A DNA stretch of 64,000 bases from Terribacillus saccharophilus (GTDB lineage: Bacteria; Bacillota; Bacilli; Bacillales; Amphibacillaceae), in NCBI RefSeq assembly GCF_002272075.1, contig NZ_NPBJ01000022.1:62001-126000 (forward strand). The letters run 5' to 3'. How positions within the stretch are numbered: the stretch's first letter is position 1; every line of letters starts with the position of its first letter. Shown piece by piece: positions 44,146 to 51,413 of the stretch. The notes under the pieces were generated by a model that saw only the letters and a list, made by a program, of their open reading frames with translations, did not search any database and was not told the DNA's origin. A program made the position numbers and the translations under genes.

Positions 44146-44241
44146 AATTTCACCCCTTCTATACAACTATAACAAATAGTGACAAAGTGTACCTCATTCG
44201 ACAAAAATCAAAGTAAAACATTGATAATTATTAATAAAAAG

Positions 44242-44279
44242 TTTACAATCTCTAGAGGATAGTTTACAAAAATTTATCA
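44242..44279 (+). promoter_or_regulatory. PhoP-box-like repeats before the phosphate transporter genes
   Basis: TTTACA (44242), TTTACA (44263) and TTATCA (44274) are spaced 21 and 11 bases, and match the TTHACA hexamer of Bacillus PhoP. Two good hexamers are few, so this is a suggestion. Confidence 0.35.
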
Positions 44280-44283
44280 TTAT

Positions 44284-44299
44284 ATGTTCCCGGGAACAT
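44284..44299. promoter_or_regulatory. 16-bp perfect palindrome before the DUF47-pit operon
   Basis: ATGTTCCCGGGAACAT reads the same on both strands and lies just after the likely -10, where a repressor would act. The order GTTC-CCGG-GAAC is the reverse of a LexA box. Confidence 0.5.
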
Positions 44300-44330
44300 C
44301 CCTATTTAAACACCATTCGGAGGTTTTGTA

Positions 44331-44948
44331 ATGTTCAAGAAGAAACAAGACAAATTCTCTTTGCTTTTATCCGATATAGCAAAGAATATTGATGAGACAG
44401 CTGACTTTTTTGTTACGTATAAAGTGAAGGATGCAGCGACTTTATCCGAGTTCTCCAATAAATTGAAGGAATTTGAGACAAAGGGTGATCAGCTTGTACA
44501 TACGATCATAAAGGAATTGAACCACGCCTTTATCACACCTATCGAGCGCGAAGACATCCTTCAGCTTACGAACAGCTTGGACGATGTACTTGATGGAATA
44601 GAAGAATTCTCTGGAATGATGGATACATACGGCATCTATTCTTCCGATAGCTTCATCGATCAATTCACAGAAGAAATTCGTGCTTGTGCAAAAGAAATCT
44701 TGATTACAATCGATTTACTTTCTCACAACAAATTAAAAGAAATCCAAGAACATGCAATTAAAATCAAGCAACACGAGCAAAACTGTGACACAATCTTCCG
44801 TAAATCCTTGAAACAGCTATTCCAGAACGAAAAAGATCCAATCAAGGTAATTCAGTACAAAGAGTTGTACTACATCCTGGAAGAAATCGCAGACAGCTGC
44901 CAGTCTGTTGCGAACAATCTTGAGACAATCATCATGAAGAATTCGTGA
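44331..44948 (+). CDS. DUF47 (PhoU-like) phosphate transport accessory protein
   Basis: The product has 205 residues, all helical, like PhoU. FFVTYKVKDAA, LKEFETKGDQLVHTIIKELNHAFITPIEREDILQLTNSLDDVLDGIE carries the E/D-rich metal-binding helix pattern of DUF47. Members pair with Pit transporters and hold back or tune phosphate uptake. GGAGG precedes the ATG, and pit follows after 10 bases. Confidence 0.9.
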   Translation: MFKKKQDKFSLLLSDIAKNIDETADFFVTYKVKDAATLSEFSNKLKEFETKGDQLVHTIIKELNHAFITPIEREDILQLTNSLDDVLDGIEEFSGMMDTYGIYSSDSFIDQFTEEIRACAKEILITIDLLSHNKLKEIQEHAIKIKQHEQNCDTIFRKSLKQLFQNEKDPIKVIQYKELYYILEEIADSCQSVANNLETIIMKNS

Positions 44949-44958
44949 GGCGTAAACA

Positions 44959-45957
44959 ATGGATGTTTTATTAGTATTAACTATTTTAACTGTCATTTTC
45001 GCTCTTGCATTCGACTTCATCAACGGATTTCATGATACCGCCAATGCTATCGCAACATCTGTTTCGACAAAAGCATTGAAACCAAGACATGCTATTATCA
45101 TGGCTGCAGTCATGAACTTCGTTGGTGCCATGACTTTTACTGGAGTTGCTAAAACAATCACAAGTGATATCGCAAATCCTAACGACATTGTCAACGGCTC
45201 TGTCGTTATCCTAGCTGCCTTGATTGCAGGAATTGCATGGAACTTGATTACATGGTATTACGGGATCCCGAGCAGTTCTTCTCATGCCATCATCGGTTCT
45301 CTTGCAGGTGCAGTCATTGCTTCAAGCGGATTTGCCATTCTTAATTTAGACGGATTCCTTAAGATCTTGCAAGCATTGATCATTTCTCCGATTTTGGCTT
45401 TTGTTGTAGGTTTCATATTATATAACATCATCAAGCTAATTTTCCGGGAAAAGAACTTACCGAAGACGAACAAGAATTTCCGTCGGGTACAGATTTTTAC
45501 TGCGGCACTGCAATCATTCACCCATGGTACGAATGACGCCCAAAAAGCAATGGGAATCATCACGATGGCGTTAATTACAGCAGGTCTGCATACAACATCT
45601 GATATTCCATTCTGGGTTCAAGCTGCCTGTGCGACTGCTATGGGACTTGGTACTTCAATAGGTGGCTGGAAAATCATCAAAACTGTTGGCGGTAAGATCA
45701 TGAAGATCCGTCCAGTGAACGGCGTTGCAGCTGATTTGACTGGAGCCTTCATCATTTTCGGTGCCACTTTTATTCACTTGCCAGTAAGTACAACGCACGT
45801 TATTTCTTCCTCTATCATGGGGGTTGGTGCAGCTCACCGACGTAAAGGTGTTAACTGGGGTACTGCGAAACGCATGATCATCACGTGGTTCATTACACTG
45901 CCGATTACAGCTTGTCTGGGTGGTCTGATTTATTACATCTTGAACATTTTCTTTTAA
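44959..45957 (+). CDS. pit: Inorganic phosphate transporter, Pit family
   Basis: The product has 332 residues and about ten membrane helices. FDFINGFHDTANAIATSVSTKALKPRHAI at the start and FTHGTNDAQKAMGIITMAL in the second half are the two inverted-repeat signatures of PiT proteins. It imports metal phosphate with protons or sodium at low affinity. The second gene of a two-gene operon with DUF47. Confidence 0.93.
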   Translation: MDVLLVLTILTVIFALAFDFINGFHDTANAIATSVSTKALKPRHAIIMAAVMNFVGAMTFTGVAKTITSDIANPNDIVNGSVVILAALIAGIAWNLITWYYGIPSSSSHAIIGSLAGAVIASSGFAILNLDGFLKILQALIISPILAFVVGFILYNIIKLIFREKNLPKTNKNFRRVQIFTAALQSFTHGTNDAQKAMGIITMALITAGLHTTSDIPFWVQAACATAMGLGTSIGGWKIIKTVGGKIMKIRPVNGVAADLTGAFIIFGATFIHLPVSTTHVISSSIMGVGAAHRRKGVNWGTAKRMIITWFITLPITACLGGLIYYILNIFF

Positions 45958-45965
45958 ATATAACG

Positions 45966-46002
45966 AAAAGCACGCTTGGAATTAACCAAGCGTGCTTTTT
46001 TT
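45966..46002. terminator. Bidirectional terminator between pit and metP
   Basis: AAGCACGCTTGG/CCAAGCGTGCTT stem with T-runs on both sides. Confidence 0.88.
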
Positions 46003-46663
46003 AATCTTTTCGCAAGCGTCTTGCTAACACATTTCCGAATGTCTGCATTGCCTGTACAAGTATGATCAGGATGATGATAACTACATACATAACGACAGGC
46101 TCGAAACGCAAATGTCCATATTGATATGCCAAATCTCCAAGACCGCCAGCTCCGACAAGACCCGCCATTGCTGTGGCTCCAATCAAACCGATTGTCGCAA
46201 TCGTCAAACCAAGGATCATCGTTGATCTGGCTTCTCTTATGATAACGCTCCAAATAATTTTAGTTGTGGAAATTCCCATCGATTCATAAGCCTCGATGAC
46301 TCCTTTATTCACTTCAAGTAATGCTGACTCCATTAAACGCGCAATATAAGGCGCTGTATAGACAACAAGCGGAAGGATAACTCCTTCAACACCTATTGTA
46401 GTTCCGACCAAGGCTCTTGTCAGAGGCAATAGCAAGAACAAAAGGATGATGAAAGGAATAGATCGGATAACATTTATGATTGTATTCACTATTGAATAAA
46501 ATACCCGGTTCTCTGCTTGTCCGCCTTTTCTTGTCATGACCAGTAAAATACCTAATGGCAATCCAATCAGGATTGAAATAGCTAAAGAAATACCTGTCAT
46601 TAGCAGTGTCTGCCAAAATGCCTCGGTGATGTCAGTGCCCCATTCTGTCCAGAACTCAATCAT
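46001..46663 (-). CDS. metP: Methionine ABC transporter permease
   Basis: The product has 220 residues and five membrane helices. The EAA loop is NKGVIEAYESMGISTTKIIWSVIIREARSTMI, and ATIGLIGATAMAGLVGAGGLGDLAYQYG is the MetI/MetP signature. With MetN and MetQ it imports methionine. The ATG overlaps the metN stop (ATGA). Confidence 0.93.
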   Translation of the reverse strand: MIEFWTEWGTDITEAFWQTLLMTGISLAISILIGLPLGILLVMTRKGGQAENRVFYSIVNTIINVIRSIPFIILLFLLLPLTRALVGTTIGVEGVILPLVVYTAPYIARLMESALLEVNKGVIEAYESMGISTTKIIWSVIIREARSTMILGLTIATIGLIGATAMAGLVGAGGLGDLAYQYGHLRFEPVVMYVVIIILIILVQAMQTFGNVLARRLRKD

Positions 46664-47673
46664 GACGCCACCTCCTCAACCGTTACGTGCTGCGACTCCA
46701 AGTACGATATTGCTTTCTCCACTTCTGCTGGATCTCCTTGCAAATGGATAAGCAATTTACCAACGGAGCTAGCTTTCAGCTGATCGATTCCGCCCGCCAG
46801 TATACTTGGAACAACTTCAAATTTCTTTGTAATCGCTGCAAGAAACGGCTCATTCGAAGCTTCTCCGATAAACGTCAGTGAAACGAGACGCCCTGTAGCA
46901 GAAAGTCCTTTCTTCACGCTGTCCGGAACTTGGAAATTCGCATCATCAAAGACAAATTTCCGTGTCTGCGGATGTTGCGGTTTGGTGAAGACATCGATAA
47001 CGGATCCTTCTTCCACCAGTTCTCCATGGTGCATAACACCAACACGATCGCAAATACGCTGGATGACATCCAGTTCATGTGTAATCAGGAAGATCGTGAT
47101 GCCAAGCTCCTTGTTCACTCTGAGCAGCAGTTCAAGAATGGAAGACGTCGTATTCGGGTCCAAAGCACTTGTTGCTTCATCACTTAACAGCACTTCAGGT
47201 TCTTGAGCAAGTGCCCTTGCGATAGCTACCCGCTGTTTCTGACCACCTGATAATTGGGCCGGATAGACATTTTTCTTTTCTTCCAGACCTACAATCTTCA
47301 GATATTTATCAACACGTTCCTTAATTTCATGCTTCGGCACTTTACTAAGCTTCAGCGGTCTAGCAACGTTCTCATAAACTGTTGCTGTCGACAGCAAATT
47401 AAAATGCTGGAATATCATACCGATTTTCCCTCTTGCTTTACGAAGCTGCCATTTTTTAAGCTTAGTAAGATCTACACCGTCGATGAATACTTCGCCTTCA
47501 GTGGGACGCTCCAGTAAATTGGCACAGCGGATCAGGGTACTTTTCCCTGCTCCGCTGAATCCGATTACGCCATAGATTTCACCTTTATTTATTTTCAAGG
47601 AGACGTCTTTCAACGCCTCCACTTTCTTCTTGCCCGTGGTAAAGGTCTTCGATACATTTTTCAGTTCAATCAT
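46660..47673 (-). CDS. metN: Methionine ABC transporter ATP-binding protein
   Basis: The product has 337 residues. Walker A GFSGAGKST at 38-46, [15 protein letters not shown] and LLSDEATSALDP are followed by a NIL domain (about 265-337), the C-terminal domain that senses methionine in E. coli MetN. The operon order metQ-metN-metP on the minus strand is controlled by the S-box at 48586-48701. Confidence 0.94.
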   Translation of the reverse strand: MIELKNVSKTFTTGKKKVEALKDVSLKINKGEIYGVIGFSGAGKSTLIRCANLLERPTEGEVFIDGVDLTKLKKWQLRKARGKIGMIFQHFNLLSTATVYENVARPLKLSKVPKHEIKERVDKYLKIVGLEEKKNVYPAQLSGGQKQRVAIARALAQEPEVLLSDEATSALDPNTTSSILELLLRVNKELGITIFLITHELDVIQRICDRVGVMHHGELVEEGSVIDVFTKPQHPQTRKFVFDDANFQVPDSVKKGLSATGRLVSLTFIGEASNEPFLAAITKKFEVVPSILAGGIDQLKASSVGKLLIHLQGDPAEVEKAISYLESQHVTVEEVAS

Positions 47674-47685
47674 ATTGCTTCCCCC

Positions 47686-48495
47686 TTACCAGCTTGGAAC
47701 AACGGATCCTTGGAATTCATCTTCCACAAACTGTTTTACTTCATCAGATTGATAGATTTCTTGAATCTTCTTCACAACTTCATCGTCCGTGTTCGCTGAT
47801 CTTACAACAAAGTAGTTGGACCATGGGTTGTTTGCAGATTCCTCTGCAAAGATAGCATCATCATTGATATTCAAATCAGCACCCATTGCAAAGTTCGTGT
47901 TGATTGCCGCTGCTGCTACTTCCGGAAGCTGAGCTGGCAGCTGAGAAGCATCCAATTCAACGATTTCCAGATTCAGTGGATTTTCAACGACATCTTTAGC
48001 CGTTGCAGAGTTCTCTGCTTCTGGATCTACTTTCAATACTCCTGCTGTCTCAAAGAGTTTCAACGCACGATATTCGTTGGCAGGATCATTCGGTACAGCG
48101 ATTTTGTCGCCTTCTTTCAATTCGGAAATATCCGAAATCTTATCTGTATAGATACCCATTGGGAACGTAAGTGTCTTAAATACTTCTTTTAGTTCATATC
48201 CTTGATTCTTTACTTGATCTTCTAGGAAAGGAAGTGTTTGATAGCTGTTCGCATCCAGGCTTCCATCATCTAACGCACTGTTTGGTGTATTGTAATCATT
48301 GAATGTTTTGATTTCTACATCGATACCTTCATCGGCTGCTAGTTCTTTCACTTTTTCCATCACTTGCTCATGAGGTCCGCCGCTGACGCCGACCAATATT
48401 TTGTCATTTGCTAGTGCAGCAGATTTATCATTGCCGCATGCCGCTAAGAATAATGCTAATAATCCGATAAGTCCAAAGCTTAAGATTTTTTTCAT
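47686..48495 (-). CDS. metQ: Methionine-binding lipoprotein
   Basis: The product has 269 residues; the lipobox LAAC puts the lipid on Cys20. KILVGVSGGPHEQVMEKVKELA and NDYNTPNSALDDGSLDANSYQTLPFLEDQ are NlpA/MetQ signatures. It captures methionine outside the membrane. The frame is open 33 bases more, but GGGGAG lies 7 bases before the ATG at 48495. First gene after the SAM riboswitch. Confidence 0.94.
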   Translation of the reverse strand: MKKILSFGLIGLLALFLAACGNDKSAALANDKILVGVSGGPHEQVMEKVKELAADEGIDVEIKTFNDYNTPNSALDDGSLDANSYQTLPFLEDQVKNQGYELKEVFKTLTFPMGIYTDKISDISELKEGDKIAVPNDPANEYRALKLFETAGVLKVDPEAENSATAKDVVENPLNLEIVELDASQLPAQLPEVAAAAINTNFAMGADLNINDDAIFAEESANNPWSNYFVVRSANTDDEVVKKIQEIYQSDEVKQFVEDEFQGSVVPSW

Positions 48496-48533
48496 GTTGC
48501 TCTCCCCTTTTTTCTTCGCTGTCATCAACTACA

Positions 48534-48568
48534 ATAAAAAAGCGCCTCTCTAGATTAAGAGAGGCGCA
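48534..48568 (-). terminator. Expression-platform terminator of the SAM riboswitch
   Basis: GCGCCTCTC/GAGAGGCGC stem and TTTTTT on the minus strand, between the S-box and metQ. Confidence 0.9.
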
Positions 48569-48585
48569 TGGTATTCGTATGCACT

Positions 48586-48701
48586 AATTCTCTTATCTCT
48601 CAGTACGGCTTTCACCGTCTGCAGGAATTAGCACCTAGATCATTGATCTGGTTGCCGGGCTTCATAGGACCTGTTCCTCCACCGCTCTTGATAAGAATTT
48701 C
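48586..48701 (-). ncRNA. SAM riboswitch (S-box)
   Basis: The minus strand shows the S-box core in order: CTTATCAAGAG, GGTGGAGGAACAGGTCC, TATGAAGCCCGGCAACC, GGTGCTAATTCCTGC and GAAAGCCG, then GAGATAAGAG closing helix P1 with the start. SAM binding favours the downstream terminator, so metQNP is shut off when methionine/SAM is plentiful. Confidence 0.97.
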
Positions 48702-48730
48702 ATTATACTTTTGTTGTTGATCTGTTTGTT

Positions 48731-48759
48731 ACTTTACCTTCCAATCTAGTTATTGTCAA
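48731..48759 (-). promoter_or_regulatory. Sigma-A promoter of the metQNP operon
   Basis: TTGACA (48754-48759), 17 bases, TAAAGT (48731-48736) on the minus strand. A TATAAT at 48702-48707 lacks a -35. Confidence 0.65.
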
Positions 48760-49125
48760 TATAATTTTAAAATTTATAGAAAAATCAATCTGTTTTTTTG
48801 TATTAGGATAGCAGGAGAGTATGCAGTCATTTGACTCAGCCGAAGAATACGAGAATATACGACCACAGACCTTTAAAACAAGCGATTGATTAAGCGGCAA
48901 AAATCAACAGAAGTTTACATCTATCCTTTGTTACCCCCTTAGATAACGCTTCCTCCCAAGTGAATTATGGCGATTTCAACGGATTTTTAAATCTATATAT
49001 GTAATCTGAACATTTTACTTGGAGTATACTATTTCTCATTAAAAATTATTTAAAACTGGTTTAAATCACAGCATGCTTGAGAACTATGAATGATTTTAAA
49101 GACCGCAAATTATAATTTTTAACAC
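48760..49125. other. Intergenic region between the met promoter and the tnrA terminator
   Basis: 366 AT-rich bases. I see no gene, RNA or repeat that can be supported. Confidence 0.5.
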
Positions 49126-49160
49126 AATAAAAAGCCGGATGAAAAACATCCGGCTTTCCT
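49126..49160 (-). terminator. Terminator after tnrA
   Basis: AAAGCCGGATG/CATCCGGCTTT stem followed by TTATTG on the minus strand. Confidence 0.8.
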
Positions 49161-49195
49161 GTGTACAAGGCCTCCCAACACATACGTACACACAC

Positions 49196-49522
49196 TTACT
49201 CTCTCTGTATACCAAAGCGGGCATTGATTTGCCCACGCAGCATTTGCTGGCGGCTCTCTCTTTCCGCTTCCTTCCTTTTGTCTCTCAGCATCTGCTGACG
49301 GATTTCGAAGGTTTGCACACCCTCTTCCCTTTTGTTGGCGATCTCGATCAATTGCTCTACATCCGAAAAAGAGTACTTGCGATTTCCCTTCGCTGAACGT
49401 TCAGGAAAAATGAGCTTGCGTTCCTCGTAATAACGAATTTTACGTTCAGTCAGACCAGTCAGTTCACTCACAATTCCTATTGTGATCACTTTCCTGTTCT
49501 TGTAAGAAGGCTCATTACTCAT
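49196..49522 (-). CDS. tnrA: Nitrogen regulator TnrA (MerR family)
   Basis: The product has 108 residues. The winged HTH holds ITIGIVSELTGLTERKIRYYEERKLIFPERS, and NRKYSFSDVEQLIEIANKREEGVQT matches TnrA/GlnR. The end GQINARF is the glutamine synthetase-binding tail of TnrA (GQLNAHFR in B. subtilis), which argues for TnrA over GlnR. It is active under nitrogen limitation and is held by feedback-inhibited glutamine synthetase when nitrogen is ample. A TnrA box at about -49 suggests self-activation. Confidence 0.92.
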   Translation of the reverse strand: MSNEPSYKNRKVITIGIVSELTGLTERKIRYYEERKLIFPERSAKGNRKYSFSDVEQLIEIANKREEGVQTFEIRQQMLRDKRKEAERESRQQMLRGQINARFGIQRE

Positions 49523-49540
49523 CTGTTCACCTCATCACCA

Positions 49541-49562
49541 TGTGCTGTTATTACACATTATA
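49541..49562 (-). promoter_or_regulatory. -10 element and start region of tnrA
   Basis: TATAAT (49557-49562 on the minus strand) has no good -35. The bases 49541-49557 form TGT-N11-ACA, a weak second TnrA/GlnR-like dyad over the start of transcription. Confidence 0.5.
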
Positions 49563-49590
49563 CCGTATTTATCCAATCATCCTAGTGTTG

Positions 49591-49607
49591 TGTGAGGAAA
49601 CCTAACA
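49591..49607. promoter_or_regulatory. TnrA box upstream of tnrA
   Basis: TGTGAGGAAACCTAACA matches TGTNANAWWWTMTNACA at 15 of 17 positions. Its centre is about 49 bases before the predicted start of transcription, the place where TnrA activates in B. subtilis. Confidence 0.7.
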
Positions 49608-49640
49608 AACAACAAAATAGTTCGTCAGCATCGCTTACAT

Positions 49641-49665
49641 GTTTAATGCAAAGTAATTCGGCTAT
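49641..49665 (+). promoter_or_regulatory. Sigma-B-type promoter of the 46-residue gene
   Basis: GTTTAA (perfect -35), 13-base spacer, GGCTAT (one mismatch to GGGTAT). Confidence 0.5.
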
Positions 49666-49718
49666 AAGTATACTGAACGTAATAGTAAATAGGAAACACT
49701 GAAAGGAGCGTCAAGCAC

Positions 49719-49859
49719 GTGGCACATGATCAGGAAGCCCTTGATTTAGCCCAACAGATTGTAGAACTCGACCTGAAGCGCGATGAGTGCTGGGAGGATC
49801 TTGCAGCCCTTGCAGGAGACAGAGCATTCGAACTGCTTCGACTCGTTCAGAATAGATGA
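49719..49859 (+). CDS. Small acidic protein of 46 residues, unknown function
   Basis: The product starts MAHDQEALDLAQQIVELDLK and ends AFELLRLVQNR; it is one or two acidic helices with one cysteine (DECWEDLAALAGD). The start is GTG, with AAAGGAG 10 bases upstream. A sigma-B-type promoter precedes it and a bidirectional terminator follows, so it looks like a complete small gene. I recall no named family. Coding is supported by the signals on both sides. Confidence 0.65.
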   Translation: MAHDQEALDLAQQIVELDLKRDECWEDLAALAGDRAFELLRLVQNR

Positions 49860-49861
49860 CA

Positions 49862-49900
49862 TGAAAAAAGGAGACCTGCGAAATAGGTCTCCTTTTTTTA
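49862..49900. terminator. Bidirectional terminator between the 46-residue gene and gdpD
   Basis: AAAAGGAGACCT/AGGTCTCCTTTT stem with A-run and T-run; overlaps the end of the phosphodiesterase gene. Confidence 0.85.
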
Positions 49901-50710
49901 TTTCACGTAATTTGGATAGTCTGTAATGATACCATCGACACCTGCTCGAATTAAGGGTTGTACTTCGCCAGGAGCCCGAATTGTCCAAGGCATAATCCGC
50001 ATGCCACGTGTATGAATCCTGCCAACCAACGTATCATCCTGCGTAACATTAGTGAAATGCGTATTCACATAGTCTGCATACGTAGATATTTTATCAAGTT
50101 TACGATTTGTAAGGTCTGCACTTCTTGACGTTAGTACACCAAGCGGAACTTGCGGCAACAGCTGCGACAGATATGCAACAGATCCGAAGTTAAAAGATTG
50201 CAGAATCACTTCTTCATAAAGAACATTAGCTAATTTATATCTTTCCAGCAGCTCAGCTACTGCTTCCTCTATTCCATCGTAAAGCTCTGGTGACTTTAAT
50301 TCGATAAGGAATTTTGTTTTTCCTTTATACCTTCTGATTATATCTTCTAACAGTGGGATGCGCTGACCTTCATATACGGAATCATATCCAGCGCCTACAT
50401 CATAAGATTGTAAGGCGGTAAATGCAAGATCCTTCACATATACAGTCTCTTCCGGGCCATCAGCAGCTGTACGATTGATTGATGTGTCATGTATGACGAC
50501 AAGCTGACCATCCTTTGTCATTTGAACATCCAGCTCGATGAAATCGGCTTGCATCTCTACAGCCAAGTCAAAAGCTGCAATTGTATTTTCAGGTGCAAAT
50601 CCGGAAGCACCGCGATGAGCAATGACTGGCAGGATACCATTTTGCACGGACTGACTATCAAGCGATCTTGTAGTTACGGACTCGTACGATGGACTAATCT
50701 GATTCATCAT
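49898..50710 (-). CDS. Glycerophosphodiester phosphodiesterase, cytosolic (UgpQ-like)
   Basis: The product has 270 residues. VIAHRGASGFAPENT with His32-Arg33 and Glu41, then ELDVQMTKDGQLVVIHD with the second catalytic His, and LIELKSPE are the GDPD signatures; GVDGIITDYP closes the barrel. It splits glycerophosphodiesters into glycerol 3-phosphate and an alcohol. No signal peptide, so it acts inside the cell. The frame runs 57 bases further; GGGAG 9 bases before the ATG at 50710 decides the start. The ugp-type importer is 0.7 kb away on the other strand and could supply its substrate. Confidence 0.9.
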   Translation of the reverse strand: MMNQISPSYESVTTRSLDSQSVQNGILPVIAHRGASGFAPENTIAAFDLAVEMQADFIELDVQMTKDGQLVVIHDTSINRTAADGPEETVYVKDLAFTALQSYDVGAGYDSVYEGQRIPLLEDIIRRYKGKTKFLIELKSPELYDGIEEAVAELLERYKLANVLYEEVILQSFNFGSVAYLSQLLPQVPLGVLTSRSADLTNRKLDKISTYADYVNTHFTNVTQDDTLVGRIHTRGMRIMPWTIRAPGEVQPLIRAGVDGIITDYPNYVK

Positions 50711-50757
50711 TCGGATCATCTCCCTGTAAGTATCTGGATTGTAATCTTTGCAATATG

Positions 50758-50807
50758 GAAAGTACAAGAATTGGACGGTGATCTTTATTCATCTTCTTTG
50801 TACTTTC
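50758..50807. repeat. 10-bp inverted repeat in the gdpD leader
   Basis: GAAAGTACAA (50758-50767) and TTGTACTTTC (50798-50807) are exact complements 30 bases apart, just upstream of gdpD. They could be paired operators or a leader stem. Confidence 0.4.
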
Positions 50808-50902
50808 AATATAACGACCTTTTATTAAGGGGATGTTGAGCTGCTGTGTAGAATGATGCAGCTTATCTTAAGAACATGTAAACATGCAACAAAGCAATAG
50901 AT

Positions 50903-50928
50903 GTTTGCAATCTTGTAAGTTCGGGAAT
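50903..50928 (+). promoter_or_regulatory. Sigma-B-type promoter of the GlsB/YeaQ-type gene
   Basis: GTTTGC (50903-50908), 14-base spacer, GGGAAT (50923-50928), 50 bases before the start codon. Confidence 0.6.
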
Positions 50929-50978
50929 GCTATTTCTACAACACACTAAATCACATCACTTATTTGGAGGTAGTTATT

Positions 50979-51230
50979 ATGAGTTTTATCTTATATCTAA
51001 TTATCGGTGGTATTATCGGCTGGCTAGCAGGCTTGATCCTTGGACGTGACGTTCCAGGCGGCATCATTGGTAATATCATTGCCGGTATTGTCGGAGCATG
51101 GCTTGGCGGACTTATCTTTGGAGACTTCGGTCCAGATCTAGCGGGGATGGCAATCATTCCAGCTTTAATCGGTGCCATTATCTTCGTCTTTGTATTAAGC
51201 CTTATCTTACGCAAAATGCGTAGAAAGTAA
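50979..51230 (+). CDS. GlsB/YeaQ/YmgE family stress membrane protein
   Basis: The product has 83 residues and three hydrophobic helices: FILYLIIGGIIGWLAGLILG, then PGGIIGNIIAGIVGAWLGG, then IPALIGAIIFVFVLSLILR and a basic end. This is the transglycosylase-associated (PF04226) pattern of glycine-zipper stress proteins. GGAGGT precedes the ATG at 50979. The sigma-B-type promoter agrees with a general-stress role. Confidence 0.88.
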   Translation: MSFILYLIIGGIIGWLAGLILGRDVPGGIIGNIIAGIVGAWLGGLIFGDFGPDLAGMAIIPALIGAIIFVFVLSLILRKMRRK

Positions 51231-51240
51231 TAGAACACAA

Positions 51241-51282
51241 AAAAGGACTTGCAGGCAATATTGCCTGCAAGTCTTTTTTTTC
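51241..51282 (+). terminator. Terminator after the GlsB/YeaQ-type gene
   Basis: GACTTGCAGGCAAT/ATTGCCTGCAAGTC stem and TTTTTTTT. Confidence 0.88.
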
Positions 51283-51329
51283 TGAGATTGTATGAGCTTT
51301 GTAAAATAAATAACCATTCCCCTCTTCTC

Positions 51330-51343
51330 TGTAAACGCTTTTT
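51330..51343 (+). promoter_or_regulatory. cre site upstream of the ugp-type operon
   Basis: TGTAAACGCTTTTT has one mismatch to TGWAARCGYTWNCW. It adjoins the PhoP-like repeats. Confidence 0.5.
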
Positions 51344-51384
51344 CACCCACACTTCACGTTAACTCAATTTTCACTCGTTATAGT
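51342..51384 (+). promoter_or_regulatory. PhoP-box-like direct repeats and -10 of the ugp-type operon
   Basis: Two hexamer pairs each 11 bases apart: TTCACC (51342) with TTCACG (51353), and TTAACT (51359) with TTCACT (51370). They resemble the Bacillus PhoP hexamer TTHACA and lead into TATAGT (51379-51384). There is no sigma-A -35, so an activator is expected. The hexamers differ from TTHACA at the last base. Confidence 0.45.
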
Positions 51385-51413
51385 ATAGATGAATTCGCGG
51401 AAAGGAGCAGATT

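Noticed and set aside
44284-44299. Palindrome ATGTTCCCGGGAACAT as a LexA (SOS) box
   Set aside because: Bacillus LexA needs GAAC-N4-GTTC; here the halves are in the reverse order, and the genes are for phosphate transport.
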